The translations under genes and the position numbers were made by a program. From contig JAJDAO010000055.1 in assembly GCA_029261835.1 (NCBI GenBank), positions 124,001 to 188,000 of the forward strand: a stretch of 64,000 nucleotides of DNA, in the 5' to 3' direction. Positions within the stretch are counted from its first letter, which is position 1, and every line of letters begins with the position of its first letter. The DNA is from Deltaproteobacteria bacterium. Lineage in GTDB: Bacteria > Myxococcota_A > UBA9160 > UBA4427. Of the stretch, positions 7,797-18,551 are shown one piece after another. The notes under the pieces are model-generated. The model ran no database searches. It was not told the DNA's origin and was given only the letters and a program-made list of their open reading frames with translations.

Positions 7797-10700
7797 ATGC
7801 AGATGCCGATCCGCCCCGCCTTGCCGGTGCCGCTCGTGAGCGCCATCGTCGTGGCCGGTCTACTACTGGCGGCGATAGCCCAGGCGACGCCCTTCGATAT
7901 CGACAAGTGGACCGAGGGACCCGCGGTCGGAACGCTCGAGTGGGGCATCACACAGGCCAATGCCAGTCCCGACCAGGAGCACTCCCTGCTCTTCGCCCAG
8001 TCACTCGCGAGCCGGGCTCTGCTGCTCACGAGCGCCCTTCCGAGTATCGACGTGGGCAGCGCGGGCAAGCTCGAGCTGCAGGCCGGCAGTGCCCCCGGCT
8101 TCTCGCTGGTAAAGAACGATCCGGACGACGAGTTCGACATTCTGCACGTGGTCTCCGGCCAGGCAAGCATCATCGAGCTCGATATCAGCGGAGGCGACTT
8201 CCGCATCGACCAGGACGCCAAGCTCGCCTTCCAGTACGAGGAGGCATTCGAAATCGAGGATGACATCCTGGGCGACGGAAAGTTGATCAAGCAGGGCGCC
8301 GGGCAGCTCACGCTGTCGGGGATCAACGCGTACACCGGCGGCAGCGACGTTCTGGAAGGCGAATTGCTCGGCGACACACTGTCCCTACAGGGCGACATCG
8401 ATCTCGCCCAGGATACCGGCTTGATTTTCGAGTTCTCCAATACCGACAGCGACAGCAGCACCAAACTCTACGCCGGCGTGATCACGGGTGCGGGGAAGCT
8501 CTACAAACGGGGAGACGGAACGCTTCAGATCAGCGGAGACGCCTCGCATACCGGCGGAACGCAGATCGAGCAGGGCAAGCTCGTCGCGTCCGCGGCGGAC
8601 CTGAGCGGCGCGGTCGAGGTGCATTCCGGCGCGACCTTCCAGCTGCACCAAGGGCTAGATGGCGAGTACGCGGACGCGATCAGTGGTGCGGGTGGCGTCC
8701 GTAAGTCGGGCGCTGGAACGCTCACCCTCAGTGGCGCGAACTCGTTCACGGGCGGACTGGCAGTCGCCGACGACGTCGTCGTTGGTAGCACCAGCTCCAT
8801 CCCCGGAGACGTCGAGCTGGTAACAGCCACCAGCCAACTGACCTTCGATCAGACGGTCGCAGGAACGCACGCAGGAGACATCACCGGCCTTGGGCAGCTC
8901 CTCAAGAGCGGGGCTGGAACACTGACACTGACCGGAAGCAGCAGCTACAGCGGCGGCACAACCATCACGACGGGAACGCTGCGCGGTGACAGTGTCAGCC
9001 TGCAGGGTGTCATCACCGTGCAGGGCGGCGCCCTACTCGAATTGTCGCACACTTCGAATCAGACCTTCTCGGGCACCACCGCAGGCACCGGTGGTCTCGT
9101 GAAGTCAGGAGCCGGCACGCTCACGCTCAACAACACGCTGGGCCACACCGGCGAAACTCGTATCGACGAAGGCACGCTGCAGCTGCAGGTCGATCTGCCG
9201 GGACCCCTCGACATCGAGCCGGGTGGCCGGCTCCTCAGCGGGCAGACGATCGGCGGTGAACTCGTAGTCGACGGCCGGGTGGCCGTACCTGGCAAGGGCA
9301 CGCTGAGCGTGGGCGGGAATGCGACCTTTGGCGCCGGCGCCTGGTACGAGCTGACCGTGGACGCCGCGGGGAACAGCTCGGCGATCGCGGTCACCGGCAC
9401 CGCCACGCTGAACGGCGGTTCGCTCTTCGTCGAGATCGAGCCCGGAGATTATTCGGCCCCGGGCCAGACGTACACCATACTGAGTTCAGCCTCACTATCC
9501 CCCGTCGTCGACTTCGCGGTCCCCACCCCACCGGACCCCGCCGCCCATGCTTTCGCCAGCCTGACACCGGGCACGGCCGGCAACGCGGTCACGCTCACGG
9601 TCGAGGAGAACACGAACGCCGCTGAGAGCTACGCGCGCACGCCCAACCAGCGCGCCACCGCCGTGGCCCTCGACGAGCTGCTGCTGTCCGGAGCGGGCCA
9701 GAGCGACATCGACGCGATCCGCTTCAGTCGCATCGCACTTCGGGTGAGCGAGGTGCCGGACTGGCTCAATGCGTTGGCAGCCGACACGCTGAGCAGCTTC
9801 GCCAATACGCGCTTGAGCAATGCTCGGCACTTTGCGCGCGCACTGACCCGGCGCTTCACTGCCACGCGCTTCGAGCGGGGTCAGGCGCCGCCGAGGCGCC
9901 GGACGACGGCGACAAGCAGCGTGAGCGCGGGATCGGAGCCCCTGTCGTTCGAGCCCGCTCGCGGCGAGCGCGGACTGGGGGGGTGGCTCGAACCCTTCGG
10001 CGTCTTCAGCGATCTCGACGGCGAAGGCCGCGCGAGTTCGCTCAGCACTCGTGTCTACGGAGTAACGAGCGGCGGCGACTACCGTCTTCTCTTCCCCGAC
10101 TCGCGCAGCCTGCGGCTCGGCGTCGGCGTCGGCTACACCCGCTCATCCGTTCGCTCCACTGCCGATCGCATGCTCGGCTGGGGCCACACCTATCAGAGCG
10201 CTCTCTACGCCGCCTTCGCGGCACCCCGCTTCCACGTCGGCCTCGCGGGCCGCTACGCCTACAGCGATCTGTGGAGCAAGCGTTCCATCCGATTCGGCGA
10301 TATCGACACCAACGCGCTCGGCCGCTTTTCGGGACATGAGGGCTCGGGCCTGTTCGAGGCGGGCCTGCATCTGGGCGATCCACGTGTCGCCCTCTTCCAT
10401 CCGACGGCCGGCCTGCTGTACACGCATCTGACTCAGCAAGCCTTCGCAGAGACCGGGGCGGGCTCCCTCTCGCTCGAGATCGGGGCCATGGAGATCGACT
10501 CCGTCGTCACGACACTTGGAACGCGGATCGCGCGCGTAATGACGCTGCAGGGCGACTATGGAGTCGAGCCCGAGCTGCGGCTGGCCTGGAACCACGAATT
10601 CGGTGATCGCGGCCGGCCGGTGCGGGCGCGTTTCAGCGGTGCGGTCGCTGGCGGACGCTTCGCCAACGCCGGAAGCGAACGCAGGCGCGACGATTTCACG

Positions 10701-10823
10701 CTCGGTTTCGGGTACGTCATGCGCATCGGCGACATCCCGCTGTTGTCCACTCACTACGACGTGCGGCTGAGCCAGGCCGAAACCGAGCACTCGATCTCGC
10801 TGGGGCTCTACCTGCACTGGTGA
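7797..10823 (+). CDS. Type Va autotransporter with passenger beta-strand repeats
   Basis: A 1008-residue protein with an N-terminal signal peptide (LPVPLVSAIVVAGLLLAAIAQA). The passenger carries at least five copies of the autotransporter-associated beta-strand repeat, of the form GAGTLTLSG..(Y/F)TGG, starting near residues 160, 231, 298, 365 and 432, spaced 67-71 residues apart; this predicts a right-handed beta-helix. Residues of about 715-1008 form the C-terminal translocator barrel, ending LGLYLHW with a terminal aromatic. No catalytic motif is visible in the passenger, so adhesion or surface display is the likely role. It converges on a CaiB-type gene with only 12 bases between stops. 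Confidence 0.87.
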   Translation: MQMPIRPALPVPLVSAIVVAGLLLAAIAQATPFDIDKWTEGPAVGTLEWGITQANASPDQEHSLLFAQSLASRALLLTSALPSIDVGSAGKLELQAGSAPGFSLVKNDPDDEFDILHVVSGQASIIELDISGGDFRIDQDAKLAFQYEEAFEIEDDILGDGKLIKQGAGQLTLSGINAYTGGSDVLEGELLGDTLSLQGDIDLAQDTGLIFEFSNTDSDSSTKLYAGVITGAGKLYKRGDGTLQISGDASHTGGTQIEQGKLVASAADLSGAVEVHSGATFQLHQGLDGEYADAISGAGGVRKSGAGTLTLSGANSFTGGLAVADDVVVGSTSSIPGDVELVTATSQLTFDQTVAGTHAGDITGLGQLLKSGAGTLTLTGSSSYSGGTTITTGTLRGDSVSLQGVITVQGGALLELSHTSNQTFSGTTAGTGGLVKSGAGTLTLNNTLGHTGETRIDEGTLQLQVDLPGPLDIEPGGRLLSGQTIGGELVVDGRVAVPGKGTLSVGGNATFGAGAWYELTVDAAGNSSAIAVTGTATLNGGSLFVEIEPGDYSAPGQTYTILSSASLSPVVDFAVPTPPDPAAHAFASLTPGTAGNAVTLTVEENTNAAESYARTPNQRATAVALDELLLSGAGQSDIDAIRFSRIALRVSEVPDWLNALAADTLSSFANTRLSNARHFARALTRRFTATRFERGQAPPRRRTTATSSVSAGSEPLSFEPARGERGLGGWLEPFGVFSDLDGEGRASSLSTRVYGVTSGGDYRLLFPDSRSLRLGVGVGYTRSSVRSTADRMLGWGHTYQSALYAAFAAPRFHVGLAGRYAYSDLWSKRSIRFGDIDTNALGRFSGHEGSGLFEAGLHLGDPRVALFHPTAGLLYTHLTQQAFAETGAGSLSLEIGAMEIDSVVTTLGTRIARVMTLQGDYGVEPELRLAWNHEFGDRGRPVRARFSGAVAGGRFANAGSERRRDDFTLGFGYVMRIGDIPLLSTHYDVRLSQAETEHSISLGLYLHW

Positions 10824-10835
10824 GTGGAGACAGAC

Positions 10836-12041
10836 TCACGCCACCACCCCCCTCTCGCGCAGAATCGCAATCTGCGCCCGGCTGCGGCCGAGCTGCAGCA
10901 AGATCTCGTCGCCGTGCTGGCCGGGTGTTGGCGCCATCGAGCGCTGCTCACAGGACGTGCTGGCGAAATCGACGGGCGTGGCGGGCAGCATCGTCGTGCC
11001 CTCCGCATCCGGTACCTCGATGAAGCCACCCGCCGCGTGCGCCTGGGGATCGGCCACCACCTCGTCGACGTTCTGTACCGGCGCCCACCAGAGATCTTGC
11101 TCGGCGTCGAAGATCGCCCCCCACTGCTCGCGCGTGCGGGTGGCGAAGATCTCGTCCAACATGGCAATCAGTAGCTCCGAGTGGGCGGCACGATCGCCCA
11201 CGGTGGCGAAGCGGGGGTCGTCGAGCCACTCCGGGTGGCCGACGGCCCGCGCCAGCGGCGGCCAGTGCCGCCCGGCCTCGAGCCCCACAATCCAGAACCA
11301 GTTGCCCTCGCTGTCGCGATAGCTGTTGATGGCGGGATTGGCCATCGTCTTGCGATTGCCGGCCTGGACCGGCAACCCGAAGCGCAGACAGATCGCCAGG
11401 TCGAAGCTCATGGTGTAGAGCCCCTGGCGCAGCAGGGAGGTCGAAACGAGCTGGCCGCGACCTGTCTTCTCTCGCGAGTAGAGCGCCGCGGAGATGGCCG
11501 CCGCCAGCGACATACCCGCGTTGTGATCTCCCATTCCGCCGCGCTGAAAGGGGGGGGCGGCGCCGGGCTGTGTCAACGCGGCGGCGATGCCGGAGCGGGC
11601 CCAGAACGCGGCAATGTCGTAGGCCGCGCGATTGGCGTCGGGTCCCTCCAAGCCGTAGCCCGTAATGGCGGCATAGATGAGGCGCGGGTTTCGCTCGAGC
11701 AAGGAAGCGGCGTCGAGCCCGAGTCGAGCCAGGGCCTCGAGACGCACGTTACTCACGAACACATCGGCTGCGTCGATCAGCTCGAGTGCCAGCTCGCGAC
11801 CGTCCGAGCGGGCGAGATCGATCACGATGCTGCGCTTGTTGCGGTTGTCCATCTCGAAGGGTGGATTGAACGGCAGGTCGGCGCCGAGCATGCGGCTGAA
11901 GAGCCGGCCGGGGTCCCCAACGCCGGGGGGCTCGATCTTGACGACATCGGCTCCCCAATCAGCCAGAATGCAGCCGGCTGCGGGTCCCGCCACCCAGACT
12001 CCGATCTCGACGACTCTGACTCCCTGCATGGGTCCCGCCAC
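10836..12041 (-). CDS. Family III CoA-transferase (CaiB/BaiF)
   Basis: A 401-residue protein, normal for the family. It opens with GVRVVEIGVWVAGPAAG and continues DWGADVVKIEPPG, the standard N-terminal Rossmann half. The catalytic Asp is Asp172 in GGMGDHNAGM, aligned with the Asp that forms the glutamyl/aspartyl-CoA anhydride in formyl-CoA transferase. REKTGRGQ follows, also typical. Family III enzymes move CoA between carboxylic acids such as carnitine, bile-acid or aromatic acids; the pair used here is unknown. The GTG start at 12041 has GGAGG seven bases upstream. The gene stands alone on the minus strand. Confidence 0.88.
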   Translation of the reverse strand: MAGPMQGVRVVEIGVWVAGPAAGCILADWGADVVKIEPPGVGDPGRLFSRMLGADLPFNPPFEMDNRNKRSIVIDLARSDGRELALELIDAADVFVSNVRLEALARLGLDAASLLERNPRLIYAAITGYGLEGPDANRAAYDIAAFWARSGIAAALTQPGAAPPFQRGGMGDHNAGMSLAAAISAALYSREKTGRGQLVSTSLLRQGLYTMSFDLAICLRFGLPVQAGNRKTMANPAINSYRDSEGNWFWIVGLEAGRHWPPLARAVGHPEWLDDPRFATVGDRAAHSELLIAMLDEIFATRTREQWGAIFDAEQDLWWAPVQNVDEVVADPQAHAAGGFIEVPDAEGTTMLPATPVDFASTSCEQRSMAPTPGQHGDEILLQLGRSRAQIAILRERGVVA

Positions 12042-12169
12042 GCTTCACCCTCCTCGGCCGGACCTCAGTGTACCGACATCGAGAATGAAGGCAGCGAATC
12101 ACGCTCGGATCGCGGGCTGCGGCTGCGCCACGTGGCGCGGCTTGCACGAATCCGAACAACCGGAGTGCC

Positions 12170-12625
12170 TCAGCTCGGCGCGCTCGGCGGCCCGCTGAAG
12201 CCTGCGCGGCGAAACAGGGCCGGATCGAGCGCCCTCGCCTCTTCCTCCGCCATGTCCCGTTCGAGCCAGCGGGTGAAATCCAGCATGCCGCTTGCGAGAA
12301 TGTTCGCCTGATACTGCGATTCCGTAACGCTGCGCACGAGCTCTGCGATTCGCTGGCGCTGCTCCCGGTGGTCGGCCAGCACGTGGCCCGCGCGCCGCTT
12401 CCCGATCAGGCCGCAGCGATTCAGCACTGGGACCAAATGCTGCTCCTCCCACTCCAGGTGGGCGAGTAGAAAGTCCCGCAGCTCCTCCCCCTTGAGACGA
12501 CAGGCGGAGGCCAGCTCTTCGTCCCCCCTCAGGACCCGCAGGGCGAGGGACTCTACCACGGTGAGCATGCCCCGCAGACGGGCGTGATCCCGGCGCACTC
12601 TCTCTCGCACCTCCGTCGGTGTCAC
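12170..12625 (-). CDS. Hemerythrin-like (HHE) protein with one substituted ligand
   Basis: A 151-residue helical protein. It has His14, then His56 with Glu60 in HLEWE, and His86 in ADHREQR, all placed like hemerythrin di-iron ligands. The fourth helix, where HxxxE is expected, reads RDMAEEE, so the His appears to be replaced by Asp124. The site may still bind iron with a carboxylate or may have changed function. GTG 12625 was chosen because GGGGAGG lies six bases upstream. It is divergent from the globin-coupled histidine kinase 208 bp away, so a shared role in O2/NO response is a reasonable inference. Confidence 0.7.
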   Translation of the reverse strand: MTPTEVRERVRRDHARLRGMLTVVESLALRVLRGDEELASACRLKGEELRDFLLAHLEWEEQHLVPVLNRCGLIGKRRAGHVLADHREQRQRIAELVRSVTESQYQANILASGMLDFTRWLERDMAEEEARALDPALFRRAGFSGPPSAPS

Positions 12626-12833
12626 GACATGCCTCCCCGAGTCCGCGCGCACGTCTCCCTTGGTCTACCGGTTCCGGTTGCATATCGCGTGCCAGTGACT
12701 GAAGCCAACGTGCACGAGCGTGGCGCGAAGATCGCCGCGGACTGGCACACCTCGCTGAAACATCCGGCCTCCGCCCGCCAGCGGTTCGCGGCGGGGCTTG
12801 CCGAGTCTGACCCAGGCCACAACACTCACGGCC

Positions 12834-14096
12834 ATGGATGAGGCGAACCTGCAAGAACTGCTCGAGTTCTATCGGCTCGGCGAGCGGGAACTCGAAGATC
12901 TGACCACACTTCGCCCGGCGCTGGAAGCGGCTGCGGACGACTTCATCGGCGACTTCTACCGCCACCTGATCAGCTTCAAGGAGACGCAGCAGCTGCTGCT
13001 GGACCCGGCGACCAAGCAGAGATTGCTCGCCAGCCAGCGCGAGTATCTGCTGAGTCTGAGCGACCGGACGATTGATACCGCCTATGTCGAGAAACAGCGC
13101 AGCATCGGAAGAACCCACGCGCGAATAGGGCTCGATCTCAAGTGGTACTTCGGTGCCTTCGCGCTCTACACGTCGCGGCTGTTTCCCGTCATCATCGAAC
13201 AGTATCCGGCCGATCCCGTGCTTGTCGAAAGGATGTTCTCGGCGCTGACGAAGCGACTGATACTGAATGCGCAGCTCGCCACCGAGCAATACGTCAAGCA
13301 GCGACAAGAGGATGTCGACCGCCTCAACGAGGAGTTGAGCGCCGCGGGCCTCGCGCTCTCGCGAGAGGTGAGCGAGAAGACGCACAGCCTGCGTCGCACG
13401 GAGAGCCGCGCCCGGGCGGCTGAGGAGCTCGCTTCGGTCGCGACGCTGATCACGGGGCTCGCCCATGAAATCGGAACACCCATGGGCGTTATTCGCGGCC
13501 ACGCAGAAGCTCTCGAGGGCTCGATCGAAGACGAGCGGGGGCGGTGGCGGATGGAAATGATCCGCGAGCAAATCGATCGCATCACCAGCATCATTCGATC
13601 ACTGCTCAACATCGCGCGACCCCGGGAGTCGATGCACATCAAGGTCGGCCTCTCGACGCTGGTGGAGACGACGCTCGGCTTTCTCAGCGAGAAGATCCGC
13701 CGACGCGACGTACGCGTGGAGACCGATCTCGAAGCGCAATTGGAGATCATCGCGGATCCCGAGAAGATCCAGCAGATGCTGCTCAACCTTTTCATCAACG
13801 CGCTCGATGCCATGCCCGATAGCGGCACGCTGAGCGTGTCGCTCAAGCGCAGCGGAGAGAACGTCCTGCTGCGTGTTTCCGACACGGGGCTCGGAATTCC
13901 GGACGACAAGCTGCGCCACATCTTCGATCCGTTCTACACGACCAAGGCGGCGGGCCGCGGCAGTGGGCTCGGACTCGTCGTGGTGAAGGGAATCGTCAGC
14001 GACCACCGAGGACAGATCGAAGCCCAGAGCCAGCCGGGCGAGGGGACGGCGTTCCTCGTTCAGCTGCCGAAGGGGGCGTGCGATTCCGCCACCTGA
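12834..14096 (+). CDS. Globin-coupled sensor histidine kinase
   Basis: A 420-residue cytoplasmic kinase. Residues 1-160 form a protoglobin-type sensor; His95 in GRTHARIGLDLKWYFG is the expected proximal haem ligand, in the motif typical of globin-coupled sensors. A short coiled coil at about 160-205 leads to the kinase core: the H-box GLAHEIGTP with His211, the N-box LFINALDAMP near 320, and the G-boxes DTGLGIP and GSGLGL. No membrane segment is present. It should sense O2, NO or CO through haem and phosphorylate the NtrC-type regulator encoded 181 bp downstream. ATG 12834 was chosen over an upstream TTG; neither has a strong ribosome site. Confidence 0.88.
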   Translation: MDEANLQELLEFYRLGERELEDLTTLRPALEAAADDFIGDFYRHLISFKETQQLLLDPATKQRLLASQREYLLSLSDRTIDTAYVEKQRSIGRTHARIGLDLKWYFGAFALYTSRLFPVIIEQYPADPVLVERMFSALTKRLILNAQLATEQYVKQRQEDVDRLNEELSAAGLALSREVSEKTHSLRRTESRARAAEELASVATLITGLAHEIGTPMGVIRGHAEALEGSIEDERGRWRMEMIREQIDRITSIIRSLLNIARPRESMHIKVGLSTLVETTLGFLSEKIRRRDVRVETDLEAQLEIIADPEKIQQMLLNLFINALDAMPDSGTLSVSLKRSGENVLLRVSDTGLGIPDDKLRHIFDPFYTTKAAGRGSGLGLVVVKGIVSDHRGQIEAQSQPGEGTAFLVQLPKGACDSAT

Positions 14097-14277
14097 GCGA
14101 AAATCGCACAACACGGAGCCGCATCGCCTCTTCACCAGTCACTCATCAGTGTGCAGTTGTGACCCACCTGTCGCACCCATCGTGACTATGTGCCACAATC
14201 CGCTCTCGATGAGTCCCGTCCAGAGCCGTGAGAAAGCCCCCGAGGTTGGCACGCTCCCTGCTGATGAGAGTGATGCC

Positions 14278-15654
<1,377 letters not shown>

Positions 15655-15676
15655 CGCGCTCGGCGCCGAGCTTCGC

Positions 15677-16723
15677 TCAGCGAGCTGGGCTCAGCCGCAG
15701 CTCATCCACCAGCCCCCAGTCGAGCGCGGTGCTCGCATCCAGGCGCTCGCCGGTGAGAGCCAGCAGAGCGGTCCGCTGTCGCCCGATTCGTCGCGGCAGG
15801 CTGACGCTGCCGCCGGCCCCGGGCACCAGCCCGAGCGCCAGCTCGGGCAGCTCGAAGAACGATCCAGCCTCGGCCACGACGTGGGACACGAAGGCGGGCA
15901 ACTCGACTCCCGCCCCGATGCAAGCGCCGTGGACCTCGGCACGCGTGCGCTCCGCCAGACCCGCCAGCAGCCGCGAGGCGTTGCGCGTCGAGCGCACCGC
16001 GTGCGCGGTCGCGGGATCGGGCAGACTGCCGAACTCGTCCAGATCACCGCCGCTGCAGAAGGAGGGACCGGCTCCGCACAGCACGATCTGTCGAATCGAC
16101 GTGTCGGCCGCGGCGAGCTGCAACCCCTCGACCAGTGCATCTCGAATCTCTCGGGAGAAGGCGTTGTGACGCTCGGGGCGATTGAGGCACAGGCGCAGTC
16201 GTTCGCCTTCCCGCTCGAGCAAGACCGCTGGACCTCGGCTGGGGCGTGGCGGGCGAATCTCGTGCCGCGCGCGCCAAGCGGCGAATTCCGGCCCCGCCTG
16301 GAGCACGGAGTAGACGAGCGATTCGGCGATCAGGCCGTCATGCGCGTCCAGCTTCTCGTTGTGTCGCAGTAGCTGGACCCAGGCGAGACTCGCCTGTGGA
16401 TTGCGCCGGATCGAGCCCAGCACGCTCTCGAGCTGCGAAGCACTCGCCACCACCAGATCGAATTCACCGGCCAGGGCCGCCGCAACGGGCGACAGATCTG
16501 ATCCCGCGATGGCGATGCTCGGGCAGGCGAGTCTCCCGAGGGCGGCCCGCGCGCGCTCGACGGGCTGCTTTTGCGCGTCCTCCGGACCCACCGCGGAGAG
16601 CTGCACCACCAGGGCGCAGTGCCCCGTCAGCGTGGCAAACTCCTCGAGCGCGTAGGGCGATTGCAGTCGGCGCAGCGCCTCCCCCAACGAGAGGATGGGA
16701 ACGTCGCGCGCCGAACCGCTCAC
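15677..16723 (-). CDS. Enoyl-CoA hydratase/isomerase family protein with N-terminal extension
   Basis: A 348-residue protein. Residues from about 165 onward have the crotonase fold: LNRPERHNAFS, the first oxyanion segment GPSFCSGGDLDEFG, and the second motif FELPELALGLVPGAGG, in which the Glu in PEL is the usual catalytic position. The first 160 residues look like a degenerate second crotonase-like half (GEFDLVVASASQLE and similar) without catalytic residues. It should act on an acyl-CoA by hydration or isomerisation. The GTG start overlaps the stop of the acyl-CoA synthetase gene by four bases, so the two are translationally coupled and probably work on the same substrate. Confidence 0.8.
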   Translation of the reverse strand: MSGSARDVPILSLGEALRRLQSPYALEEFATLTGHCALVVQLSAVGPEDAQKQPVERARAALGRLACPSIAIAGSDLSPVAAALAGEFDLVVASASQLESVLGSIRRNPQASLAWVQLLRHNEKLDAHDGLIAESLVYSVLQAGPEFAAWRARHEIRPPRPSRGPAVLLEREGERLRLCLNRPERHNAFSREIRDALVEGLQLAAADTSIRQIVLCGAGPSFCSGGDLDEFGSLPDPATAHAVRSTRNASRLLAGLAERTRAEVHGACIGAGVELPAFVSHVVAEAGSFFELPELALGLVPGAGGSVSLPRRIGRQRTALLALTGERLDASTALDWGLVDELRLSPAR

Positions 16724-18225
16724 CCGCTCACGAGCTGGGCCCGCACTTTGCGACGCAACAGCTTGCCCGTCTCGTTATAGGGGAGCTCCTGCCAGAACTC
16801 GATGCGCTCGGGCGTACGCGATGAGCGCAGGCGTTCCTTGACCCACTGCTGCAGCTCCGGGACAGCCGCCTGATGCCCGTCCTTGCACACCACGACCGCG
16901 GCAACCGCCTCCCCCCACTGTTCGTCGGGAACGCCGACCACGGCCACGTCGCAGAGCGCGGGGTGCTCGAGCAATACCTCCTCGATTTCACCCGGTGACA
17001 TGTTCTCGCCCCCGCGCACGATGATGTCGTCGATGCGGCCCTCGATGAAGAGGTAGCCCTCGGCGTCGACCGAGCCCCCGTCCCGGGTCGGGAACCAGCC
17101 GTCGTCGGCAAGCTGACTGCCCTTGCCCAGATACTCGCCCGAGACCTGCTCTCCACGCACATGGATCTCGCCGCGCTCGTTCGCAGCCAGCGCGTTGCCC
17201 TCCTCGTCTCGGATCTCCACCTCGACGCTCGGCAGCGGCTTTCCCACCGACACCAACCGGCGACGCACCACCGGATCATCGCTCGCCAGTGCCGCCCTGT
17301 GGTCGTCGGGCCCGAGGATCGCGATCGTCGAGCTCGTCTCCGTCAGCCCGTAGGCATTGGCGAAGTCGGTCTCGGGAAAGAGATCCATCGCGCGCTCGAT
17401 GACGGACTGCGGCATCTTGCCGCCACCGTAGGAGAGCGATCGCAGGTGCGGCAGATCCGCACTCTGACGACCCTCCAGCACCTCGACGATGCGCGCCAGC
17501 ATGGTGGGCACGACGAAGGCGTTGGTGACACACTCGCGGCGCGCCAGCTCGAGCCAGGACTCTGCCGTGAAGTTGGGAAGCTGAACGACGCGGCGGCCCG
17601 AGTAAACGGAGCTGGCGATCGCCGCCATGCCAGCGATGTGATAAGGGGGCACGCAGACCAGCGCCGCGTCTGACTCGTCGGCCGACATGAACTCCACCGA
17701 TCCCAGGATGTACGAGACGAGGTGCTTGTGCCGAATCACGGCCGCTTTGGGCGGCCCCGTCGTGCCGCTGGTGAAGAGCAAAATGGCGATCTCGTCGGGA
17801 TCCATCGACCACTCGCTCGGCTGACTCGACGCGCCCTCGTGCCGCGCGGCGGCGAGAAACTCCTCGCGCCCGACCACCTGTGTCCCGGCGAGTTCGCTGA
17901 GTGAGGCGAGCCGCTCGGTTTCGGTGATCACTCGCGACGGGACGATCTGCTCGACAAGACTTTCGAGTTCACTGCCGGTCAGTCGATAGTTGAGCGGAAC
18001 GAACGGCACACCCGCCCAAGCCGCGGCGAAGAGACCCACGGGAAGAGCCAGGCTGCTGACATCCAGCATCGCGAGGTGCGCGGTGCCGCTGCTGGCGACC
18101 CCGTTGGCCGCCGCACCCGCCGCTCGGAAGAGTTCGGAGTAGCTGAGTCGGTCGTCCCCGTTGCAGAAGGCCACCCGATCGCCGAAGCCATCGGAGGCCA
18201 TCTCAAGCAGCATCATCAGATTCAT
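16720..18225 (-). CDS. AMP-forming acyl-CoA synthetase
   Basis: A 501-residue ANL-family ligase. Motifs: LLFTSGTTGPPKAA (phosphate loop), AYGLTETSS, the GRIDDIIVRGGENMSPGEIE block, and the terminal PYNETGKLLRRK with the catalytic Lys. It differs clearly from the ligase at 2739-4433. It should supply the CoA thioester used by the coupled crotonase-family enzyme downstream. ATG 18225 gives a normal N-terminus (MNLMMLLEMASDGFGDRVA); an earlier ATG at 18327 would overlap the upstream small gene. The stop of that small gene lies 14 bases before this start, so the three genes form one operon. Confidence 0.87.
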   Translation of the reverse strand: MNLMMLLEMASDGFGDRVAFCNGDDRLSYSELFRAAGAAANGVASSGTAHLAMLDVSSLALPVGLFAAAWAGVPFVPLNYRLTGSELESLVEQIVPSRVITETERLASLSELAGTQVVGREEFLAAARHEGASSQPSEWSMDPDEIAILLFTSGTTGPPKAAVIRHKHLVSYILGSVEFMSADESDAALVCVPPYHIAGMAAIASSVYSGRRVVQLPNFTAESWLELARRECVTNAFVVPTMLARIVEVLEGRQSADLPHLRSLSYGGGKMPQSVIERAMDLFPETDFANAYGLTETSSTIAILGPDDHRAALASDDPVVRRRLVSVGKPLPSVEVEIRDEEGNALAANERGEIHVRGEQVSGEYLGKGSQLADDGWFPTRDGGSVDAEGYLFIEGRIDDIIVRGGENMSPGEIEEVLLEHPALCDVAVVGVPDEQWGEAVAAVVVCKDGHQAAVPELQQWVKERLRSSRTPERIEFWQELPYNETGKLLRRKVRAQLVSG

Positions 18226-18239
18226 GATTGCGCCCGAGC

Positions 18240-18551
18240 TCAGTCCGAGGAGGGAAGCGGCTTGGCACCCTTCACGCTGAGCAGCGCGCCAGCGACGCCG
18301 AGCGACCCCTCGCCGGGCTTGGTGCACAGGATCTCGAGATCGCCCGACTCGTTGACGTAGCGCTTGCCAATCTGCGTTCCGTTCTGAGCATCCGCGGAGA
18401 TCTCGACGCCCGCGGGAGGCTCACTCCCGAGCTCGATTGCGGGCACGCCGCCACAGGTCAGCTCGATGTCCTCCTTGGGCGCTGCCACGACCATCACCTC
18501 GGTGCTGCAGACGGCACTTCGCAGGCGAGTTCCAGCCTTCAAGATCGCCAT
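18240..18551 (-). CDS. Small hypothetical protein at head of acyl-CoA operon
   Basis: A 103-residue protein of unknown function. It begins MAILKAGTRLRSAVCSTEVM and holds three Cys (15, 33 and about 75), no membrane segment and no signal peptide. The proteins I recall with a similar lead (KAGSRL.S.VC.TEV) are small conserved hypotheticals encoded beside acyl-CoA ligases in actinobacteria; this is memory, not a search. The spaced Cys could bind metal. It has a purine-rich ribosome site (GAGGTAGGGA) before ATG 18551 and leads directly into the ligase gene, so it probably serves the same pathway. Confidence 0.6.
   Translation of the reverse strand: MAILKAGTRLRSAVCSTEVMVVAAPKEDIELTCGGVPAIELGSEPPAGVEISADAQNGTQIGKRYVNESGDLEILCTKPGEGSLGVAGALLSVKGAKPLPSSD

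Noticed and set aside
12742-12765. Second sigma-54-like site (TGGCAC...) before the globin-coupled kinase
   Set aside because: The -24 part matches but the -12 GC is out of place, so it is probably chance.
15658-15671. 14-base palindrome between convergent genes as a terminator
   Set aside because: Stem too short with no loop and no U-tract; G+C-rich DNA gives many such palindromes.
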